A DNA stretch of 37,110 bases from an uncultured Muribaculaceae bacterium (GCA_910584125.1 CAJTXU010000028.1:1-37110); one strand, 5' to 3'; positions 1 through 8,800 are shown, counted from the first letter of the stretch. Notes: generated from the sequence alone by a model not told the origin. Made by a program: numbers and translations.

Positions 1-750
1 CAATCGAGAGCCTTTGATATTATATCGTCAATGCGCCTTCGCGGAGACAGATACTTGTCTGAAACGAAACAAAAGGAATTGAAAGAATCCCTTTCGAACG
101 GTAAAGCCTTATTGAAAAGTTCATATCAACTGGACGCGTATTTGTATCATTATAGCGATATGCATCGCAAAAAATTGCTAAGAGCATATTCCCATATACC
201 GGAGTCCATTTTCCGGCAGCCATTCTCGGTTATAGATTGGGGTTGCGGACAAGGTATCGCATCTATGGTGCTTGATGAATTTTTGGTAAAACAAAAATTT
301 GATACCGGTATGATCACTGATGTAACACTGATAGAACCGTCCAAACTTTGTTTGAGGCGAGCCGCGGGATATCTTGAATGGTCTTTACCGAATGCGTTGT
401 TGACAACAATTAATAGGAAAGAAGAGGGTGTAGAGCCGGAAGATTTATGTGTTCAGGAGAATACGGTGATGCATATCCTGTCAAACGTTGTAGATATGCC
501 GGAATTTTCGGGAGATGGTATCCGAAGGTTTTTGAATTCAAGCGGAAGACTACGCCATATTATAATTATGGCAAGTCCGTTTTATCCTGAAGATGGCAGA
601 GGAAAAAGAATGGACGACTTTAGCGATTCGCTCAATGGTTTTCATTCCATCTATTCTTTCCAAAGACATATTGATGAATGGGATGAAGATTTTAGTTGTC
701 AGATAAGGATTCTTGACAATATTAGTAATGATTCATCCATACATCGCTGA
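1..750 (+). CDS. SAM-dependent methyltransferase-like protein, open at the left edge
   Basis: The frame is open from base 1, so the ATG at 31 may not be the true start and the gene may begin outside the window. From that ATG the protein has 239 residues. Around residues 67-76 it reads VIDWGCGQGIAS, which fits motif I (SAM-binding glycine loop) of class I methyltransferases, and an acidic residue follows in VTLIEPS, as expected for motif II. The arrangement resembles the small-ribosomal-subunit Rsm22-like or generic class I enzymes, but I cannot name a substrate. The next genes are accessory, so it may belong to a mobile or defence segment. The methyltransferase fold is fairly secure; the specific role is unknown. 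Confidence 0.6.
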   Translation, partial: QSRAFDIISSMRLRGDRYLSETKQKELKESLSNGKALLKSSYQLDAYLYHYSDMHRKKLLRAYSHIPESIFRQPFSVIDWGCGQGIASMVLDEFLVKQKFDTGMITDVTLIEPSKLCLRRAAGYLEWSLPNALLTTINRKEEGVEPEDLCVQENTVMHILSNVVDMPEFSGDGIRRFLNSSGRLRHIIIMASPFYPEDGRGKRMDDFSDSLNGFHSIYSFQRHIDEWDEDFSCQIRILDNISNDSSIHR

Positions 751-859
751 AATCGTTTTCTTGGCCAATGGCTGGATTTTCTTGGCCACATCCGATTTTA
801 CGCCGTCAGACACCGCGGTTTTCTTTGCTGAATTCCGCAAGTATGACATAAGTGGCTGA
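728..859 (+). pseudogene. Small ORF or remnant of an unknown gene tail
   Basis: An ATG at 728 overlaps the end of the preceding ORF in another frame and opens 43 codons that read like protein (..WIFLATSDFTPSDTAVFF.. ending in KYDISG). It could be a small gene or the 3' tail of a lost one. Only the protein-like composition supports it; I recognise no family. Confidence 0.25.
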
Positions 860-865
860 CCCACA

Positions 866-900
866 AATATGATTGCATTCTTCAACGAAGACGAGTATTA
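866..900 (+). pseudogene. Gene-tail remnant ending FFNEDEY (copy 1)
   Basis: A short open stretch ends in the codons for FFNEDEY followed by TAA. The same heptapeptide and stop recur at 3490-3517, and in both places a TTTGTTTGT motif follows about 50 bp later. This looks like the 3' end of a gene family member whose body has been lost. Confidence 0.35.
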
Positions 901-1028
901 AGACTCAAATTTACGTATAACATACTGATTACTAGTCGTATAAGCAATTGAAATTTGTTTGTATGGCTGGTGTTTTATGGTCTAAAATAGCCGAATTTGT
1001 TTGTGTAAAATACAACATTTGCCCCGAT

Positions 1029-1093
1029 AAAAAAGAAGTGTGCCGCAATGACGCGGATCTGAAAGGACCCGTCATTACGGCACTATTCTTTTC
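1029..1093. terminator. Long bidirectional terminator-like hairpin
   Basis: GTGCCG-c-AATGACG (1040-1053) pairs with CGTCATT-a-CGGCAC (1070-1083), with one mismatch. The stem is flanked by an A-rich stretch on the left and TTCTTTT on the right, so it could terminate transcription in either direction upstream of the ATPase gene. Confidence 0.6.
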
Positions 1094-1310
1094 GGCGGAT
1101 GCTGTTCAAGCGGCGAGTGAGGGGGAGGTCGTAAAAGTCCTTATCAGGCAATACGCCCCGTAATACGGACGATAGCCATTCAGTCTTATGGTGACGGCAG
1201 CATCCCCGATACCATTCCAAAGGCGGTGGCCGTTGACGGCATATCGCCGCAGACACGGAAGACCGCCCCGTCTCTCACCGCTTTCTCTTTATGATTCTAT
1301 GATAGCTCGT
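1083..1310 (-). pseudogene. Possible decayed gene fragment, minus strand
   Basis: Two minus-strand frames together read like one protein. The first runs through REKAVRDGAVFRVCGD... and stops near 1190; the other continues as LRGVLPDKDFYDLPLTRRL... and stops at 1083. A single frame change would join them. I recognise no family, and the fragment overlaps the hairpin at 1029-1093, so this is a weak call. Confidence 0.25.
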
Positions 1311-1316
1311 ATTTTC

Positions 1317-1347
1317 TTGTAATAGTCAAAAATTATCCCTAATTTTG
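1317..1347 (+). promoter_or_regulatory. Bacteroidetes-type promoter of the ATPase/RloB pair
   Basis: A TTG -33 element (1317-1319), a 20-bp spacer and TAATTTTG (1340-1347), which matches the TAnnTTTG -7 consensus. Transcription should begin near 1354, about 38 bases before the ATG at 1392. Confidence 0.6.
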
Positions 1348-1353
1348 TAACCA

Positions 1354-1365
1354 ACTTACGTAAGT
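1354..1365. promoter_or_regulatory. Perfect 12-bp palindrome at the predicted start site
   Basis: ACTTACGTAAGT is a perfect palindrome placed just after the -7 box, overlapping the expected transcription start. That position suits a repressor operator. No regulator gene is adjacent. Confidence 0.4.
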
Positions 1366-1391
1366 AGGTCGAATTTTAGAAAAACAGCCAA

Positions 1392-2588
1392 ATGATACGA
1401 GAATTCTGGACAGAAAATTATCTTTCCATCCGAGACCGTCAATGCTTGAACTTTGAGGCGGTCGGTGAAAGCCGTGATTGGATAGGAGCTGAGGTTACCG
1501 ATGGAATGTCACTTAACAAAGTAGGGGTTATATTCGGTCCCAACGCTTCAGGAAAGTCAAATATGCTGAAGGCATTGAAGAATGTATTCAGACTGCTTTT
1601 CATATCCTCAGACAACAGAAACAAGCCGGTATGTTCAGAGGCTCCGTTTGCGCTGACTGCTGACAAACCAACGCGGATGTACGTATCTTTCTATGCCGAC
1701 AGCATACGCTATGATTATACAATAGTTTATACCATTGACCGTATTATTAGGGAGGAGCTGTTGTATTATCCTAAAAAGAGCAAGTCGTTATTTTATGAAA
1801 GGGACTATACAGGAGCCGACAGCCAGTGCCGGATCAAATTTGGAACCAGCGTTGGGATAAAAGGTCGTACTCTTGACACTCTTATGGAGAATACCCTCAA
1901 TAACCATTCCGTACTATCGACTTATGGGAAAGTGGCTTTGGCGGAGGATGCCTTGAAGTTGGCGACTCTTTATAACTGGATCAAAACGCATATTCATGGA
2001 ATTGCAGACAACGAACCAGAACTCTCCCAACTCTTGAAAGAAGTCGAGGAAAATCCCCGGAAGAAAAGGTTTTTCCTTGAAATGCTGAAGAAAGCCGATT
2101 TCAACATAACGGGCTTTTCTGTGGTATCAAATGGAGATTCAGAAAAGGTGGAATTCGTCAACTCATCAAACGATGGTGTCTTTAGCTTGTCCGAAGCCAC
2201 ACAATCATCAGGCACCATCAAGTATCTGCAAGACCTTAAGTATCTCTATGATGCAATTTCGGGAGAACATATATATATGCTTGACGAACTTGGCGAAGAT
2301 CTCCATTATGACCTCCTATTCTATTATATGCAGGTGTTTATTGCCAATTCCGGCAAATCGCAACTATTCTTCACATCACAGGAAATGACGCTGCTTTCGG
2401 AGGATCTTTTCAATGATAACCGTCAGACCATCTGGTTTGTAGAAAAATCAGCAGAAACAGCATCTTCTGAATATACACGTGCCGACAAGTTGGGATTGCA
2501 CAAAAATAATTCGCTATACAATGCCTATCGCATCGGTAAGTTCGGAGCGAAACCGGTTCTGGGTTCTCCTTTCATAAATCTTGATTAA
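1392..2588 (+). CDS. AAA15-family ATPase (RloA-like), putative defence protein
   Basis: The protein has 398 residues. An SMC/OLD-type ATPase is indicated by an N-terminal strand-rich start, Walker A GPNASGKS at residues 49-56, an ABC-like signature region near residue 275 (QSSGTIKYL) and a Walker B/D-loop at about 294-306 (IYMLDELGEDLH). AAA15 proteins of this size pair with small Toprim-like partners in RloA/RloB and PARIS (AriA/AriB) systems, where the ATPase is thought to sense a phage trigger and license the partner nuclease. The RloB-like gene follows after 3 bases, which supports an operon. The ATPase itself has no break and its motifs are intact. The defence role is inferred from family and context. 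Confidence 0.85.
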   Translation: MIREFWTENYLSIRDRQCLNFEAVGESRDWIGAEVTDGMSLNKVGVIFGPNASGKSNMLKALKNVFRLLFISSDNRNKPVCSEAPFALTADKPTRMYVSFYADSIRYDYTIVYTIDRIIREELLYYPKKSKSLFYERDYTGADSQCRIKFGTSVGIKGRTLDTLMENTLNNHSVLSTYGKVALAEDALKLATLYNWIKTHIHGIADNEPELSQLLKEVEENPRKKRFFLEMLKKADFNITGFSVVSNGDSEKVEFVNSSNDGVFSLSEATQSSGTIKYLQDLKYLYDAISGEHIYMLDELGEDLHYDLLFYYMQVFIANSGKSQLFFTSQEMTLLSEDLFNDNRQTIWFVEKSAETASSEYTRADKLGLHKNNSLYNAYRIGKFGAKPVLGSPFINLD

Positions 2589-2591
2589 GCC

Positions 2592-3210
2592 ATGCCGAAA
2601 GTAAAACGCATTACTACTGTAATCATAGGGGAAGGTCCGACAGAGTATTTCTATCTTAATTCCTTGAAGGATGAATTCAGGGAATTACAGAATATCAAGC
2701 CTGATTTTCCAAAAAACACAAGCCTTAGGGAATTGGAAAGGTCAATTGAAGAAGCCGTGTCAATGGGTTATGACAGGATTTTTTGTCTCATAGATATGGA
2801 TAACAAGAAAAAGGATGCAAAAAGCCTTTCAGACTATCAGAAGTTGAAGAACAAATACCACGGGAAAAGGGTGTCCAAACCCTCAAAAGGCATATCTTAC
2901 GAGATAACCTTTATTGAGACCGACAGATGCACCGAGTTGTTTTTTTCTCTACTATTTCCGATATACCGGGCAGCCTTACAGCGAATCAAAGGATATAGAG
3001 AACGAACTTGCCCGGATTTGCGGTTATGAGAAATCAAAGCATTTTTTCTCTACCCATCCGTTACATCAATATTTTCAAAGACAGGGAGGCAGTTTTAAAG
3101 AAGCCATAGCAAATTCAAATAAGTCCATGGATAGCCTGAGGCGAGGCGATCGTAATTATACTTATTCCGAAATAGGCGTAATGCTCAAGGAGCTTGGATT
3201 GATTCCATAA
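2592..3210 (+). pseudogene. RloB-like Toprim-family protein, split by a +1 frameshift
   Basis: The first frame runs 2592-3029 (145 aa) and the second continues to 3210. Joining them by skipping one T in the T7 run at 2940-2946 gives about 205 residues, a normal RloB length, and turns the local reading into ELFF-LYYFRYTG, which resembles the conserved hydrophobic stretch of the family. The N-terminal part carries EGPTE at residues 14-18 and DMD at 68-70, the acidic motifs expected of a Toprim-like nuclease core. It is translationally close to the ATPase gene (3-base gap). The break could be a real inactivating or phase-variable mutation, a programmed frameshift, or an assembly error in a homopolymer. 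Confidence 0.8.
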
Positions 3211-3349
3211 TTTAGGCAATCTTGTCAACCTATAACGGTAATGTAGGACTGCCATAAGTAGAGGCTTCGGTCATAAGGAATCTAAATACTCATCCTCTGA
3301 CAGGGAAGATTACCACTCATCTTCTTTCAGGAATATTTTAAGGGCAAAA

Positions 3350-3730
3350 ATATGTTTGTATTTTTGTTTGTATGCCTGAATTTGTTTGTATGGGAATATT
3401 CCTGAATGGCGTTTTAAGGCCTCAAATGGCGAAATATGTTTGTATTTAGGTCGGTAAAGAATGGTTAAATAACTGAAACACAGTGTTAAAACTGTTCTTC
3501 AACGAGGATGAGTATTGAAATAAGATAATTGCATAACATTTTAATAATCAAGGAATAAGCAAAGAATAATTTGTTTGTCCCTTGTTGTTTTACATCGTCA
3601 GACCCTGAAATTTGTTTGTCCAACATCATTCTCAGAAATGATGGCGCAACAGGCAGCGTAAGAGGAAAATCCGGCGGATATTTCTTATTGTGCCGTAGAC
3701 AGTAGACAGTCCGAAACGAGTTTGTTTGTC
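3350..3730 (+). repeat. Dispersed TTTGTTTGT / ATGTTTGT motif cluster
   Basis: Exact TTTGTTTGT occurs at 3363, 3381, 3570, 3611 and 3721, and the variant ATGTTTGT at 3352 and 3436. Most are preceded by GAA or AAT and followed by ATG(G) or CC. Two more TTTGTTTGT copies lie at 954 and 996 upstream of the ATPase gene, and one ATGTTTGT at 12104. Spacing is irregular, so this is not a CRISPR or a tandem repeat. No gene of note occupies the stretch 3211-3757. Confidence 0.6.
3490..3517 (+). pseudogene. Gene-tail remnant ending FFNEDEY (copy 2)
   Basis: The frame reads ..VLKLFFNEDEY followed by TGA, matching the tail at 866-900 in the last seven codons with synonymous changes. It is followed about 55 bp later by a TTTGTTTGT motif. 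Synonymous divergence suggests the tail was once under protein-level selection. The parent family is unknown to me. Confidence 0.35.
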
Positions 3731-3757
3731 CAAATTACAGCACCCAAAATCATCCTC

Positions 3758-3796
3758 CGGAATATTCATACTTCATAAAGAAGATGAATAATTCCG
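3758..3796 (-). terminator. Terminator-like hairpin after the immunity-like gene
   Basis: CGGAATATTCAT (3758-3769) pairs with ATGAAT-a-ATTCCG (3784-3796) with one bulge, and an inner CTTC/GAAG stem continues it. It lies 19 bases past the stop codon of the minus-strand gene at 3815, so it probably ends that operon. No strong T run follows. Confidence 0.5.
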
Positions 3797-3814
3797 AAGG
3801 AGTTCCAGATTACG

Positions 3815-4189
3815 TCACACCGGCTCGATATCTTCGATCTCGGGAGCGAGTTCAAGGAGTGTCTTGCCGTCAATCTTGAAGTTCTCAACAAGTGTCATAG
3901 GGCTATCGAAGACTTCTTTGCGCTCTGTGAAGTGACTGTCGGAGATGATGCCTTCTCCAGCATTGAGAAGATAGTAGGTCTGACCTTTATAGTTTAACTC
4001 TACATCGTACCCCATCACACAAAAGTCATAGAGCAGAACGCCGAGGGCTTTGCATGAATAACCCTCAAAGGCTTGTCCGTACTTCTCTTTGTTGGGCGGG
4101 TATTTTTTGTTAAAAGGATACCCGAAGAGATCGTATCCCACGAAGTCACGAGGGTCATTCTCTTTTGTTACATAAACTTTACTTTCCAT
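3815..4189 (-). CDS. Small acidic protein, probable immunity partner
   Basis: This is a 124-residue soluble protein with no signal peptide, acidic at its C-terminus (ELAPEIEDIEPV). I recognise no named family. Its start codon overlaps the stop of the upstream toxin-like gene by 11 bases, a coupling typical of toxin and immunity pairs, and a hairpin follows its stop. The role as immunity protein is therefore inferred from position, size and charge, not from a recognised domain. It could instead be an unrelated cargo gene. Confidence 0.55.
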   Translation of the reverse strand: MESKVYVTKENDPRDFVGYDLFGYPFNKKYPPNKEKYGQAFEGYSCKALGVLLYDFCVMGYDVELNYKGQTYYLLNAGEGIISDSHFTERKEVFDSPMTLVENFKIDGKTLLELAPEIEDIEPV

Positions 4190-4580
4190 AATTCCTTACT
4201 CTTTCGAGGATGGCTTTCTTTTCTGCGTCGAGTGCGTAGGCCTCATTCTCTGGATAGCCATTCCGATTGGTTATGGTTTTTGCATGCCCATCTTCACATG
4301 GGTGATAATGCTCTCCCAATCCGTTATGGTCACGCGTGTGGATTTCCCATATCTTTTTACCATCGGGACCATACTTGGCAATGGCTTGCACGTCATTGCC
4401 ATTCTTGTTGAAGATGGCATATATACGATTGGGAGTATGGCTTTCTTCAGGAAGTTTCACAGATTCCTTGGAGTTCTTCTTTTGAACAATCTGAATATCT
4501 CCGACGGTACCTGTTGTCTTCAAGTTGCGTCCGAGTTCTGAATCGAGACTTCCGTTAGCATGAGATCCGTTTGCGCCCAT
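4179..4580 (-). CDS. Toxin-like protein with His-rich motif (or C-terminal part of DUF4417 gene)
   Basis: The open frame extends to 4655, but the ATG at 4580 (MGANGSHANG...) is the more credible start, giving 133 residues; the extra residues upstream read as noise. The core reads RIYAIFNKNGN.., then KYGPDGKKIWEIHTRDHNG and GEHYHPCEDGHA. Closely spaced His residues after a beta-rich segment are typical of nuclease-like domains at the C-terminus of polymorphic toxins. The ORF overlaps the end of the DUF4417 ORF by 26 bases in another frame. Removing one G of the GGG at 4576-4578 (read on the minus strand) would fuse the two. The biochemical activity is unknown. Confidence 0.55.
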   Translation of the reverse strand: MGANGSHANGSLDSELGRNLKTTGTVGDIQIVQKKNSKESVKLPEESHTPNRIYAIFNKNGNDVQAIAKYGPDGKKIWEIHTRDHNGLGEHYHPCEDGHAKTITNRNGYPENEAYALDAEKKAILERVRNYGK

Positions 4581-5265
4581 TGCGAAGATTTTTAAGATTG
4601 ATATTTTCGTAATAGACACTGATGTCTTCTCTCTCGCCCGGCATTTTATCGCCATAACGAATGATCAGTTCAGGCTCAAGGATTTTCAAAGCCTCTTCAT
4701 ATCCTTTCCTCCACAGATACATTGCCGCATGACTGCCCTTTATGTCTGTACAGTTGATGGCAATTACAGAGTGCTTTGGCATACTTGCGAAAGCATATAT
4801 GTAACTTGAAGGATCAGACCATGTGACATTGGGAATCATGAGAATGCCCTTCGACTGGAAATACGCAGTAAGAGCCATATTCCACCAATGGTTGTGGAAA
4901 TTAACGAACGGAGTCATTCCGATTTTCTGAGAGAAGTCCGGTCCGACAACACACGTGAATCTCTTTAGAGGTTCAACATAGCGCTTAGGATTGTGAAGAA
5001 TCCTAGCGAACTTGGTGTCCGGTTCGTAAAACACGACAACGGTATCCTTGTTGGCTCCGCCTAGGGCTTTGCTGAACGGTGTGGCTTCGGGCGGCAAATC
5101 AAATGGTGCTACCTTTTGAACCTTCGGCATAGGGAACGGAGCAGTGGAGTCGACAAACTCCAAGTCGTTCAGGATATCCTGTTTGTTCAAGATAAGGTCC
5201 CCAGTCCGGGAACTGGATTTTCTTCGTTTCTTCTGTTTCTTACGGGAGTCATTCTTCAGTGTCAT
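4555..5265 (-). CDS. DUF4417 domain protein, possibly 5'-truncated
   Basis: About 236 residues from the ATG at 5265; the frame opens at 5301. A Lys/Arg-rich N-terminus (RKKQKKRRKSSS) leads into a DUF4417-like core: HNPKRYVEPLKRF, VVGPDFS, GILMIPNVTWSDPSS, MPKHSVIAIN and a terminal IIRYG. This family is of unknown function and is found in phages, conjugative elements and toxin loci. The start codon lies inside sequence that on the opposite strand encodes an IS66 transposase fragment (5252-5455), so the original 5' end and promoter may be lost. It is followed, with overlap, by the toxin-like and immunity-like genes in the same direction. Confidence 0.7.
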   Translation of the reverse strand: MTLKNDSRKKQKKRRKSSSRTGDLILNKQDILNDLEFVDSTAPFPMPKVQKVAPFDLPPEATPFSKALGGANKDTVVVFYEPDTKFARILHNPKRYVEPLKRFTCVVGPDFSQKIGMTPFVNFHNHWWNMALTAYFQSKGILMIPNVTWSDPSSYIYAFASMPKHSVIAINCTDIKGSHAAMYLWRKGYEEALKILEPELIIRYGDKMPGEREDISVYYENINLKNLRNGRKRISC

Positions 5266-5455
5266 CCAGTCATTGCTGGCCACATGCAGGAACCACGACA
5301 TAAATCCACGGCTCTATCTCAACAGCGTCATATCCTCGATGCCATACTTCGAGAAAGCAAAGGAGTCTGACCTGATACAGCTGCTGCCGCATCGATGGAA
5401 AGAATACCATCCCGAAGCAATCATGGAGACACCGGTACGACAACTCGCAAAGTGA
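5252..5455 (+). pseudogene. IS66-family transposase C-terminal fragment
   Basis: The plus frame reads FFSVIQSLLATCRNHDINPR, then YLNSVISSMPYFEKA, LIQLLPHRWKEYHPEAIME and ETPVRQLAK followed by a stop. This matches the C-terminal part of IS66 TnpC transposases (the LLP..WK motif near the end). Upstream the frame loses all similarity and becomes antisense to the DUF4417 gene, so only about 68 codons survive. The junction near 5250 probably records an insertion or deletion event. Confidence 0.75.
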
Positions 5456-5473
5456 GACCCCCTACATGACACG

Positions 5474-5509
5474 ACATCGGCTACAACCGCAATGAGTTGT
5501 AGCCGATGT
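5474..5509. terminator. Perfect 13-bp inverted repeat after the IS66 fragment
   Basis: ACATCGGCTACAA (5474-5486) and TTGTAGCCGATGT (5497-5509) form a perfect stem with a 10-base loop, 18 bases past the transposase stop. There is no T run, so it may be an IS end structure or a weak terminator. Confidence 0.55.
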
Positions 5510-5568
5510 TACTATATGTTGTACCTGCAAGGTGTACTTCAGTTAATGCTTACGAATATCCCATGCGC

Positions 5569-5703
5569 TTACGCCATGCGCTTACGCCATGAGATGTAGC
5601 TTCTGTAGTCGACGCTTTCCTGCGTACAGATCTCCTTGAGCGACATCTCTCCCTGGAACTGCTCGACAAGGGTGTGGAATTCTGTGAAATCTTTTGCGGT
5701 CAT
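5569..5703 (-). pseudogene. IS66-type accessory (TnpA-like) remnant
   Basis: A 44-codon minus-strand ORF starts MTAKDFTEFHTLVEQFQ, then SLKEICTQESVDYRSYISWR, the length and style of the small helix-turn-helix accessory protein of IS66 elements. A 13-bp tandem duplication (CGCTTACGCCATG, about 5565-5590) lies at its end. Without it the frame would continue ..WRKRMGYS, so the duplication creates the present stop. It faces the TnpC fragment at 5252-5455, so the two are not one intact element. Confidence 0.5.
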
Positions 5704-5896
5704 AATCCATGTTTTTGGGTTGTTCCGCAAAACTAATACCGCTCCGCCGATCAGGCAAGGCTGTTTGTGGGACGTTTACATTACGGCGTATGACGTACCG
5801 GTACCGCTATAAATACAGCGATGTTAAATAATACAGCGATGTCGCCTGAAACATGCAATGTCATGCCACAGACGACTCCGCTGCTTACTCATATAT
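5704..5896. repeat. Short non-coding gap with direct repeat and IS66-like end
   Basis: AATACAGCGATGT occurs at 5812-5824 and 5830-5842, 18 bp apart. At 5767-5779 the minus strand reads GTAAACGTCCCAC, which begins with the GTAA typical of IS66 termini and may be one end of the decayed element. I saw no other gene. Confidence 0.35.
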
Positions 5897-8800
5897 TCAC
5901 CTTACAGTGATTTTTCCGGTTGCGTTGCCCTGACACACGATGTATATTCCTTTCTGAAGAATGGCATCACGCCTTGGGCCGCGATAGATCAACAGGCCTT
6001 CGAGATTATAGACCTCAATATCCTGCTCTATTGCATCAGACAGATTGTCTTCCACTCCGGTGCTTGTTATCACTGAAATTTTGGAGGGATTGGTGGCGAT
6101 ACGGTAATTACGGTCCGAGCCATCGGTAAATGTTACCGCATATTCGCCCACTGGAGAATGCTCATCAACCTCATGGATTGGCTGAGGAAGATTGTCAATG
6201 TCGTCAAGAGTGTCGTCATATTGCAAGCCTTCCGCGAGATAAGAGAAATCAGGAACGGGAGAGCCTTGCTCAATGACAATTTCATCAACAGTGACCGTCA
6301 GATCGGCCTTATCAACGAATATCTGACGCTTTTGGCCTATCAACTCCATCCGGGGCCCTTCCTCATCGGGAGTTGCTTCAATTGTGGCGGTCCCGGCACC
6401 CACTATCTGCATTACGGAGCCATTGATTTTCACAACCTCTTCGTTTGACGAATTGTAGGTGAACGCCGCTCCCTCAGGAGCATATTGCGCGAGGTCGATT
6501 TCATCGTCACCATATCTGGCATCGGGTATTGTCTGAAGGCATAACACGTCATCCGATATATTCTTGAACTCCTTCCATACCGGATCAAGCCAGTAATACA
6601 TCAACGAGCCCTTTTGAACATGAAGAGGAATCGATGACTCGATCTCACTGTCAAAGGTGTTTGTGAAAATTTCAGGTGGAGTTGTATTCAGGGAGATCAC
6701 TTTTGTTATACTTGTATTTCCGGCAAATGCATAATCACCGATCTTTTTAAGGGAGGGGGGCAAAAGCACTTCCTTAAGGGCCGTGTTATAGAATGCATAT
6801 TCACCGATTGAGGCAATGCTGTCGGGAATATTCACTTCAGCCAATGAAGGACAACCGCTGAACGCCTTAGCCCCGATAGACTCTACCGACACAGGAATCG
6901 TGATTGAGGACAGGGCAGTACAATCTTTGAAGACCTCATCCTCTATCTTTTCAATACCATCCGGAACCGAAATAGAAGAGAGACTGCTACAACCACTAAA
7001 TGCTCCCGTCCCGATGGATTTGACAGATGTGGGAATCCGAATAGATGTCAAGCTGGTGCAACCTTCAAATGCTGATTCACCTATCGATGAGATATTGCCC
7101 TCAATGGTAACAGAGGCAAGTCCGTGACAGTATTGAAATACCTCATCTTCTAACATTTCGATTCCTGCGGGAATGGATATGGATTGCAATTTATAACTAT
7201 TATAAAATGCGCGTTTGCCTAATGATTTTAGAGAATCCGGCATTTCGATAGATTCCAGATTCAGACATTGCGCAAAAGCAGATTCTCCGATTGCTGTCAC
7301 TGATTCCGGAATGACAACAGATTTCAGCCCCGTTCTCCAAAATACCCCATTCCCGAGGGAGGTGACTGAATCGGATATTGTTATGGAAGTCAGACTTTCA
7401 ATGTTTCCGAATGGAGAGGTTGTGTGTTTGAGGGTCCTTCCAAGAAATAACGAAGTAAAGTTACAGGAAGAAAATGGCTCTGAGCCTAACATCAACTCAC
7501 TTTTGCCATCTTCTATTGCGAGGTGTTTAATTCCTGAACAACCGGAAAATGCCTCGTCGCCGACATTTAACACTGAATTCGGAATGGTTAGAAACTTAAT
7601 GTCTGAACAGTTCAGAAAAGCAGAATTACCGATTGACGTTATGGATGCCGGAATTGTAACCAGCTTAAGCGGCATGTCGGCAAATGCTTCTTTATCGATT
7701 TTAATGGCATTTGTCGGTAAATATGCGACTTCCAGATTGACATCACTGAAAAAACGTTCACCAATCACATCGTTGACCGTCTTTAGATTATCACGATATG
7801 TCATTCCGCCCTCCACAATGTTTGCATTTGAGATGTCCAGGTATTTTAGGGAAGACATGCGGTTGATTGTCATGACATCGGTTCCGTTTATATCACCCGA
7901 TAGAGTCAAGACTTCTATTTTTTCAATATTATTGAAATCCAATTTGCTGAAAAGAGTGCCTGCCTCATCAAGGTGAATTGTCTGTGTAAGGGAGGGGTTC
8001 GCGGCATTGCCATATACGCTGAATACGTTTTCCTTATGGAAATCAGAAGGCGAGAAACTGAAGCCATCCTCACTGGCAGCCTGTTCTGTCATATCCTCCC
8101 CACGAAATACTATGCATTGACTGTCACTTGATATTCGTGCATTACTTCCGGACAAAAGAACAACATACTTGTCATCTTCATTGAAGATGCAATTAGCAAA
8201 ATCGAGATCTTGAGGAGATGTGACAAGTCCGTAATCCTTCTCCCCTGTATTCAGTACTAATTGATTGAAATAAGTCATGTTTGTTGAGCCGATTCCAGAG
8301 AAATCTGAATCAGTCTTAAGGATAATCGGAGTATTCGGGCTGAGACCGGACACATCGATACCATAAATATTATAAGAGTATGTTTCAACTGTTTTCGGGG
8401 TCATCGGAAATGCATTCCTTCCAACCGATACCACAGATTTTCCGATTGTAATTTTATCCAGGCCTGTATTTGTAAAAGCACCTGTTCCAATATACCGGAC
8501 GGAGTGTGGTATATCTATCGATTGCAAATTACAGCCCCTGAAGGCATAGTCTCCAATAATTGTGACAGAATCAGGTATCGTTATTGAGGTAAGACTATAG
8601 CAAAAATCGAATATATTGTGTTCAATAGAGCCAACTGAATCTGAAATTGTTACGGAAACTAAACCAAACTGCCGTTTGAATGGTGATTCGGAATAACTTA
8701 GATTCCTACCAAGATATACGGATTTTAGTGCACTTGACGCAAATAAGCCATTATATTCGTTTGTCTCATATTCATAATCTCCCTTTCCAACACTTAATAT

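Noticed and set aside
948..1163. 71-aa plus-strand ORF
   Set aside because: It spans a TTTGTTTGT motif and the long hairpin at 1029-1093; composition is not protein-like.
7215..7976. 253-aa plus-strand frame inside the large LRR gene
   Set aside because: Shadow of the regular LRR repeat on the opposite strand.
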